Assembly: GCA_934654475.1 (NCBI GenBank)
Contig: CAKUFZ010000001.1
Span: 62,001 to 126,000 of the forward strand
Origin: an uncultured Coriobacteriales bacterium
Lineage (GTDB): Bacteria; Actinomycetota; Coriobacteriia; Coriobacteriales; UMGS124
Length of the DNA stretch: 64,000 bases
Direction: 5' to 3'
Made by a program: the position numbers and the translations under genes. Below, in pieces: positions 59,301-64,000 of this stretch. The notes under the pieces were generated by a model that made no database searches, was not told the origin of the DNA, and was given only the letters and a program-made list of their open reading frames with translations. Position 1 is the first letter of the stretch; every line of letters starts with the position of its first letter.

Positions 59301-59354
59301 GGATGTCCTTTCACAGTCGAGGCGCCCGCAGGCGCCCCGTCGAAACAACGTGTG

Positions 59355-60293
59355 TTATCGCTTGGAAGCCCGCGCGTCCTGCGCACGGTCGGTGCCCCAG
59401 AAGGCCAAGGCCACCATTCCGGGACCGACATGGCCACCGATAGTGGGGTCGAGCGTGAAGCGCTGTATGGAGGGGCAGGCATCGCCCAGCTCGGCACGCA
59501 CCATCTCTTCGACCGCGTCGGCTGCCTCGGCATCGTCGGCGTCGACGACGCCGATCATGTGCTCGGCGTCACCGCGATAGAGCTCCTTGAACTTCTTCAC
59601 GAGGCCCTTGAGGGCCTTTTTGCGGCCGCGCGACACGCCCGTCAGCGTAAGCGATCCGTCGAGGTCATACGTAAGGTCGGCCTTCATGTCGAGCACGGCG
59701 GAGATGGACGCGGCCGCCTTGGGCACGCGGCCGCCGGCAACGAGCCAATCGAGCGACTCGAGGGTGAAGTAGCCGTGGATGCGATGCTTGTTGGCCTCAA
59801 CCCACTCGACGATCTCGCGCATCGTCTTGCCCTCGTCGCGCAGCTTGCATGCCGCTTGGCACAGAAGGGTCGCCGTGAGGGAAGGAGCGCAGGAGTCAAT
59901 GACCGCAAGGTCGAAATCCGGATGCTCGTCCTTCAAAAGGGACGCGGCCTGTCGAGCATCGTTCACCGAGCTCGAAAGGCCACCAGTGAGCGAAAGGTAC
60001 ATCGTGGGAACGCCGTCTTCAGCGCAGACACGGAAGATTTCCACGAACTCGCCCGTAGGCACGGCGCTCGTCAAAACACGCTCGCCGGCGCGCATCCTAT
60101 CGTAAAACTCTTTGGCCCCTATCGACTTGTACTGGTCATCCCAGTGCTGGCCGTCGGCCATGACAAAGGGGAACTCCACCACATCGACGCCCATGCGCTC
60201 GGCAAGCTCATCGGTGACAGCGGAGGTGGAGTCGAGGATGATGCGACAGGCGGGATGGGTCGAGAACGTCTTGAAGTGCGACACAGCTGCCAT
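59355..60293 (-). CDS. DegV family fatty-acid-binding protein
   Basis: The 312-residue protein has RIILDSTSAVTDELAERMGV, LTSAVPTGEFVEIF, YLSLTGGLSSSVNDARQAA and IGGHVGPGMVALAFWG, the DegV/FakB signature set. FakB proteins carry exogenous fatty acids for phosphorylation by FakA. Loop details differ between members, so the ligand is not certain. The ATG at 60293 has AAGG upstream. It lies between hpf and the dehydrogenase, after a terminator. Confidence 0.9.
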   Translation of the reverse strand: MAAVSHFKTFSTHPACRIILDSTSAVTDELAERMGVDVVEFPFVMADGQHWDDQYKSIGAKEFYDRMRAGERVLTSAVPTGEFVEIFRVCAEDGVPTMYLSLTGGLSSSVNDARQAASLLKDEHPDFDLAVIDSCAPSLTATLLCQAACKLRDEGKTMREIVEWVEANKHRIHGYFTLESLDWLVAGGRVPKAAASISAVLDMKADLTYDLDGSLTLTGVSRGRKKALKGLVKKFKELYRGDAEHMIGVVDADDAEAADAVEEMVRAELGDACPSIQRFTLDPTIGGHVGPGMVALAFWGTDRAQDARASKR

Positions 60294-60306
60294 AGGGCAC
60301 CTTTCA

Positions 60307-60343
60307 TGAAACAAGGCGGGGCGACCACGCAGGCCGCCCCGCC
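60307..60343 (-). terminator. Terminator after hpf
   Basis: A 9-bp perfect stem (GGCGGGGCG 60315-60323 with CGCCCCGCC 60335-60343) with an 11-nt loop is followed on the minus strand by TTGTTTC. Confidence 0.8.
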
Positions 60344-60365
60344 CGAAACTCGATTGACTTGCCTG

Positions 60366-60959
60366 TTACTGAGCCATCGCGGGCGCGGGGGCAATCGGCT
60401 TCAGGATACCGAAGCCGCCGTCCTTGCGACGGTAGATGACGTTGACGTCGCCCGTGTCCTTGTTGGTGAACACGAAGAAGTCGTGGCCGAGCAGATCGGT
60501 CTGGAGCAGGGCCTGGTCAACGGAGAGCTCGGTGAACTCGATGAGCTTCTCGCGCAGGATCTCCTCGGAGTCCTCCTCGGCAGCGGGCTCGGCAGGCTGC
60601 TCGATGAGATCGGCAAGGTCAACCTCGCTGGCAGGCGCAGGAGCAGCGCCACGCTGACGACGGTCGACGACGCGCGTCTTGTACTTGCGCAGCTGGCGGG
60701 AAACGCGGTCGGCCGCAAGGTCGATGGCGGCGTACATGTCCACAGCGGCCTCGCTGACACGCACGACGGCGCCCTTCACACGCACGGTGACCTCAACGAC
60801 CTGGGGAACCGGGTTGGATGGGTTGTGCTCGACGCGCAGCACGGTCTCGGCTTCCATAGGCATATCAAGCACGTTGGTGGCAGCCTGGAGCTTTTCCTCG
60901 ACGTAAGAACGCATGGCAGCGGTGACTTCGATGCCACGACCGGTGACGGTGATGTTCAT
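60366..60959 (-). CDS. hpf: Ribosome hibernation promoting factor, long form
   Basis: The 197-residue protein starts MNITVTGRGIEVTAAMRSYV and has the N-terminal ribosome-binding domain (YAAIDLAADRVSRQLRKYKT). A Glu/Ala/Pro linker and the C-terminal dimerisation domain (VDQALLQTDLLGHDFFVFTN...VIYRRKDGGFGI) follow. Long HPF forms 100S dimers of idle ribosomes. The ATG at 60959 has GGAG upstream; 37 extra in-frame residues upstream are rejected. A terminator follows. Confidence 0.95.
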   Translation of the reverse strand: MNITVTGRGIEVTAAMRSYVEEKLQAATNVLDMPMEAETVLRVEHNPSNPVPQVVEVTVRVKGAVVRVSEAAVDMYAAIDLAADRVSRQLRKYKTRVVDRRQRGAAPAPASEVDLADLIEQPAEPAAEEDSEEILREKLIEFTELSVDQALLQTDLLGHDFFVFTNKDTGDVNVIYRRKDGGFGILKPIAPAPAMAQ

Positions 60960-61081
60960 ACTCGCTCCTATCTCTCGACTTACTGGATGGCCAAAGCATA
61001 CCCCATCTTTGACAGAATATGTTCGTGACTGCGGCAAATGGTGGCAGATAGAAAGCGGCCGTTTTGTCACCAGGGGCGCGA

Positions 61082-62032
61082 TTACTCCTCGCCCTCGCCC
61101 TCCTGGGACTCCTCGGCCGCAGCCGCATCGGCAGCCGCCTGCGCGGCCTGGGCGTCGGCATACTGCTGGGCGACGCCGTTGATGACGAGCTGGTTGGAAG
61201 AGGAGATGGTGGCGAGGTCGCCGACCCAGCGCTTGCGGATGGCGCTGAGCTCACCGGAAGAGGTAAGCGCGTCGAACGCCGACGTCACCGCGGAGGGCAG
61301 GCTCGTGTTGGTGGCGGCGATGGCCACACCGCGCGCATCGGCCAGGTAGAAGGCAGCGGCCAGGCTGATGTCGGAATAGCCCATGGCCAAATAGCCGCCC
61401 ATGAACGAGTCGCACGCCACATAGGCCACGCCGTCCGACTCAAGCGCCGCAAAGGCGTCGTTGAGTGTGGAGAAGCCGCTGAGCTGGGCGCCGGGGGCCG
61501 CCTGCTGGGTGGCACGGGCGCTCGCAGAGTCGTTCTGCACGCCGACCGTGGCACCTTCGAGGTCGGTATCGGAGAGCGTGCCGGAGAAGTTGCGGGCAAA
61601 GACGGCAGGTGCCGACTCGGCATAGTTGCCCACGAGAACCTCGCTGCCGGGCAGCGTGGAGGTGCTCACTCCCATGGCGATGTCGCACGTGCCGCCCGCC
61701 GCGCCGTTGTAGGTGGCGCCGACGTTGACGAACTTGACCTCGCAGCCCAGCTGCGTGCCCAGGGCGAGGGCCACGTCGACGTCGATGCCCTGCAGGCGGG
61801 TGCCGTCGGAAGTGGGCCAGCAATAAGGGGCATTGGAGGTGTTGACGCCCACCGTGAGGACGCCCTGCTCAAGCGTGGCGCCCGCCGGCAGACTCGAGAC
61901 CTGCTTGACGTTGCCCAGGGCCTCCTGGGTGGATGGGTAGTTTGCGCAACCCGTGCACAGGGCCGCCAGGCCCATCGCCGCAGCCGCACCCAACCCCGCC
62001 ACAAAACGGCGGCGCGTCATCGTCTGGTACAT
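61082..62032 (-). CDS. Family 3 (amino-acid type) substrate-binding lipoprotein
   Basis: The 316-residue protein has a twin-arginine-type start (MYQTMTRRRFVAGLG), a hydrophobic stretch, lipobox LCTGC, and a periplasmic-binding-protein type II fold with LTVGVNTSNAPYCW, LQGIDVDVALALG and GVQNDSASARATQQ. It should bind a polar amino acid or similar solute. The C-terminus is an Ala/Glu-rich tail (about the last 25 residues). The ATG at 62032 has AGGAG nine bases upstream. No permease or ATPase is adjacent, so it is an orphan in this window. Confidence 0.88.
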   Translation of the reverse strand: MYQTMTRRRFVAGLGAAAAMGLAALCTGCANYPSTQEALGNVKQVSSLPAGATLEQGVLTVGVNTSNAPYCWPTSDGTRLQGIDVDVALALGTQLGCEVKFVNVGATYNGAAGGTCDIAMGVSTSTLPGSEVLVGNYAESAPAVFARNFSGTLSDTDLEGATVGVQNDSASARATQQAAPGAQLSGFSTLNDAFAALESDGVAYVACDSFMGGYLAMGYSDISLAAAFYLADARGVAIAATNTSLPSAVTSAFDALTSSGELSAIRKRWVGDLATISSSNQLVINGVAQQYADAQAAQAAADAAAAEESQEGEGEE

Positions 62033-62413
62033 CTTCGCAGGCTCCTGCCTCATCAGGGGGCGCACCAGGCGCGCCCCAACTTGCTTGTCAAGCGTTCCCC
62101 TCGCCTGACCTGGTATTTGACCCCACACTCGCGTGCTGGGGCTTTCGCTACGGACGCCGCGGCGCCCTCACTGGAGGCCCTCTCGCCCGCGGGGCTGTTT
62201 GCCCTCAAAGTATACGGGCGGCACGACTTACTTCTAGGACGCGCCATGCTCACCCCCGCGCGCACGCGGGTGGCTTACGTGGATCCTTTTGGCCGCGTTT
62301 GCCTTGGACTGAGGTTCGCCCCCGCAGGGGCTCCCCCGCAACCACAGACACGAGGAGAACCTGCTTAGCATACCAAAGCCCGATGTGTCCTGCGCACGTC
62401 GTATACTTAAGGC
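62033..62413. other. 381-bp intergenic region upstream of dinB
   Basis: This gap between the divergent binding-protein gene and dinB contains no large gene. It holds a possible 40-codon ORF (62246-62368) and a TATACT box at 62402-62407, six bases before the dinB ATG. I see no LexA-like palindrome with confidence. Confidence 0.5.
62246..62368 (+). CDS. Possible 40-residue ORF upstream of dinB
   Basis: An ATG with AGGA seven bases upstream opens a 40-codon frame (MLTPARTRVAYVDPFGRVCL...). The same frame is open for about 50 further codons upstream without ATG. The sequence VAYVDPFGRVCLGLRF looks protein-like, but no family is recognised and chance is possible in GC-rich DNA. Confidence 0.25.
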   Translation: MLTPARTRVAYVDPFGRVCLGLRFAPAGAPPQPQTRGEPA

Positions 62414-63655
62414 ATGGAAAAGATTGCTTCGGACATACACACAACATGGCAGGGCAGGGCGGTGGGGCTTCTCGACCTCGACGCGTTCTTCGCCTCGGTG
62501 GAGGTGCTCGACCACCCAGAGTGGCGGGGCCTTCCCCTCATTGTGGGCGGCGACGCCGACAAGCGCGGCGTCGTGTCCACGTGCTCCTATGAGGCGCGCA
62601 AGTTCGGCGTGCACTCCGCGATGCCCTCCGCGCAGGCAAAGCGCCTGTGCCCCGACGCCATTTGGGTGCAGGGCCGCCACAAGCGCTACAACGAGGTGTC
62701 CCGCCAGGTGATGGGCCTCATCCTCGACGAGACGCCCTACATGGAGCAGATGAGCGTGGACGAGGCGTACTTCGACGTGACGCCCGGGCGCTTCTCGTGC
62801 ACCGACCCGGTCGAGGTCTGCGCCCGCATCAGCGCGGCCGTGCAGCGCCTGGGCATCACGTGCTCGATCGGGCTCTCCACCAGCAAGACGGTGAGCAAGA
62901 TCGCAAGCGAGCGCAACAAGCCCAACGGCACAACGGTGGTGTATCCCGGCTGCGAGGCCGACTTCTTGGCCCCCATGGGCGTGCGGGCCCTGCCAGGCGT
63001 GGGCCCGCAGACCGCCGCCACGCTCGAGCGGCTCGGCATACGCACGCTCGGGGCCTTGGCTCAGGCCGACGCGGCGACCCTGGCGCAACTGGGCAGCGTG
63101 GGCGCATCGCTTGCCGCACGGGCACGCGGCATCGACCCCTCCCCCGTGCAAGACTACTCCCTGCGCACAGAGACCAAGAGCGTGTCGAGCGAACGCACGT
63201 TTGTCCACGACCTCACAGGGGCCGAGGAGGTCCGCGACGCCCTGGCGTCGGTGTGCGCACAGACTGCCCGGCGCCTTCGTGCAAAGGGGCTCAAGGGCCG
63301 CTGCGTGTGCGTGAAATGCTGCCAGGAGTTCGGACACACGCGCACGGCGCAGCAGACGCTGGAGCGACGCGTGGACGACGAGCACGACATCCTCCCCGTA
63401 GCCTGGGAGCTCCTGGGCCAGCTCTGGCGCCCCGGCGAGCACGTGAGGCTTTTGGGCGTGGGAGTGTCGAACTGGCAGGAAGGCCTGCAGCAGGCAAGCC
63501 TCTTTGACGACGTGGAGCAGCTCGACCACGAGCGCGAGCGACGCGAGAAGATTGCGGGCACAAAGGACGCGCTGCGCGGCAAGTTCGGCGACGGGGTGCT
63601 CATGAGCGGCTCCGAGCTGAGGATGCGCCGCAGGACGCAAGACGGGCAGGCGTAG
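62414..63655 (+). CDS. dinB: DNA polymerase IV
   Basis: The 413-residue Y-family polymerase has GLLDLDAFFASVEV (first metal Asp), RGVVSTCSYEARKFGVHSAM (steric gate area), MEQMSVDEAYFDVT (catalytic Asp-Glu), GLSTSKTVSKIASERNKPNG and the helix-hairpin-helix LPGVGPQTAATLERLGIRTL. The C-terminus ends without an obvious clamp motif, though QASLFDDVEQ resembles a beta-clamp-binding peptide. The ATG at 62414 lies only six bases after TATACT, so the mRNA may be nearly leaderless. A GTG just before GLLDLDAF is an alternative. Confidence 0.94.
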   Translation: MEKIASDIHTTWQGRAVGLLDLDAFFASVEVLDHPEWRGLPLIVGGDADKRGVVSTCSYEARKFGVHSAMPSAQAKRLCPDAIWVQGRHKRYNEVSRQVMGLILDETPYMEQMSVDEAYFDVTPGRFSCTDPVEVCARISAAVQRLGITCSIGLSTSKTVSKIASERNKPNGTTVVYPGCEADFLAPMGVRALPGVGPQTAATLERLGIRTLGALAQADAATLAQLGSVGASLAARARGIDPSPVQDYSLRTETKSVSSERTFVHDLTGAEEVRDALASVCAQTARRLRAKGLKGRCVCVKCCQEFGHTRTAQQTLERRVDDEHDILPVAWELLGQLWRPGEHVRLLGVGVSNWQEGLQQASLFDDVEQLDHERERREKIAGTKDALRGKFGDGVLMSGSELRMRRRTQDGQA

Positions 63656-63748
63656 CGGCCGGGCAGTGTCGCAGTCAAATGCAGGCAACGGCGATGGATG
63701 CCGAGCACTCGCCCGATCCGACCGTCTCGCCCAGCGCAGATGCCCAGC

Positions 63749-63768
63749 GTGAGTCGCGTTGGACTCAC
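63749..63768. other. Hairpin between dinB and comF-like gene
   Basis: GTGAGTC (63749-63755) and GACTCAC (63762-63768) form a 7-bp perfect stem in the 171-bp gap between two convergent genes. No T tract follows on either strand. The gap also has two imperfect copies of CCGTCTCGCCCAGCGCAG (63722 and about 63779). Confidence 0.35.
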
Positions 63769-63826
63769 CCGGGCCAGCCGTCTCGTCCAGGCGCAGGCAA
63801 AGCCATACCCGGTTCCCACGCGCCGC

Positions 63827-64000
63827 CTACCCTGCCCAGGCGCGGGCGAAGGTGAGCCCGAGCACTCGCGCGGCGCCGCGGGCCTTGAGGGCGCACGCCG
63901 CCTCCCCCATGGTGGCGCCCGTCGTAAAGACATCGTCGATAAGCAGGATGTTTTGACCATCGAGGCGATGGAGCACGGCAAACGTGCCCCGGACGTTCGC
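63827..64000 (-). CDS. ComF-family phosphoribosyltransferase-like protein (3' part only)
   Basis: The last 57 residues are visible; the rest is past the right edge. ILLIDDVFTTGATMGEAACA is the PRPP-binding loop of type I phosphoribosyltransferases, and LGLTFARAW at the C-terminus is typical of ComF/GntX proteins. ComF takes part in DNA uptake in competent bacteria. The stop TAG is at 63827-63829. Confidence 0.88.
   Translation of the reverse strand, partial: ANVRGTFAVLHRLDGQNILLIDDVFTTGATMGEAACALKARGAARVLGLTFARAWAG

Noticed and set aside
59319..59336. GGCGCC/GGCGCC hairpin between the DegV and dehydrogenase genes
   Set aside because: Short self-complementary GC hairpin with no T tract in a 54-bp gap. 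Not convincing as a terminator.

Overview
The window is high-GC, densely packed bacterial chromosome. The RNA polymerase and ribosomal protein sequences, the actinobacterial coiled-coil insertion in beta-prime, and the anaerobic-type cobalamin genes suggest an anaerobic Actinomycetota of the class Coriobacteriia (Olsenella/Atopobium/Collinsella-like). This placement is inference from protein character and gene order; no search was run.

Region 1 (1-18.3 kb, all minus strand) is the information-processing core. Read in the direction of transcription it runs: tRNA-Thr(TGT), tRNA-Tyr, tRNA-Thr(GGT), tRNA-Met, tuf, rpmG, tRNA-Trp, secE, nusG, rplK, rplA, L10 leader, rplJ, rplL, rpoB, rpoC, rpsL, rpsG, fusA, rpsJ, then a terminator and the start of rplC. 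The polymerase is the most unusual part. Beta-prime carries a C-terminal domain that looks like the DNA-binding alpha-CTD of RpoA, its bridge-helix region has an insertion and unusual substitutions, and beta has a rewritten, enlarged fork-loop-2 segment.

Region 2 (18.3-27.3 kb, minus) is a housekeeping run: hisS, clpC, ispD, ispF, cysS, rlmB, a YacP/Rae1-type NYN nuclease and a small membrane protein. Its order recalls the clpC-ispDF-cysS-rlmB-yacP-rpmG-secE-nusG block of Bacillus. HisS ends in a Cys/His-rich tail. A heavy-metal-associated domain protein and a tRNA-Thr(CGT) follow at 27.4-28.2 kb.

Region 3 (28.3-48.4 kb, plus) is a long anaerobic cobalamin cluster. It begins with lower-ligand and nucleotide-loop genes (cobT, cobU, cobS, a second CobU-like gene, cobC). 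A cobalamin riboswitch follows, upstream of an exported CbiK-type chelatase. Next come a secreted protein with two NEAT-like repeats, a BtuF/BtuC/BtuD-type ABC transporter, and cbiD, cbiF, cbiG, cbiH, cbiJ, cbiET, cbiA, cbiB, cbiP and cbiC. Many junctions are ATGA overlaps. No cbiL and no corrinoid adenosyltransferase gene lies in the window.

Region 4 (48.4-64 kb) is mixed. A visibly lower-GC patch holds a tiny ORF, a DUF2975-like membrane protein, an XRE regulator and a lipoprotein. Then come a secreted coiled-coil/lysozyme-like protein, an isoaspartyl peptidase/asparaginase, larB and larC (nickel-pincer cofactor), a HEAT-like protein, an RlmKL-type methyltransferase with an apparently dead RlmL half, a 3-hydroxyisobutyrate dehydrogenase-family enzyme with an Asp/His tail, a DegV protein, hpf, an amino-acid-type substrate-binding lipoprotein, dinB and the 3' end of a comF-family gene.

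A recurring theme is metal handling: cobalt and corrinoids (Region 3), nickel (larBC), a heavy-metal-associated domain protein, and metal-ligand-rich segments on HisS, LarC and the dehydrogenase.
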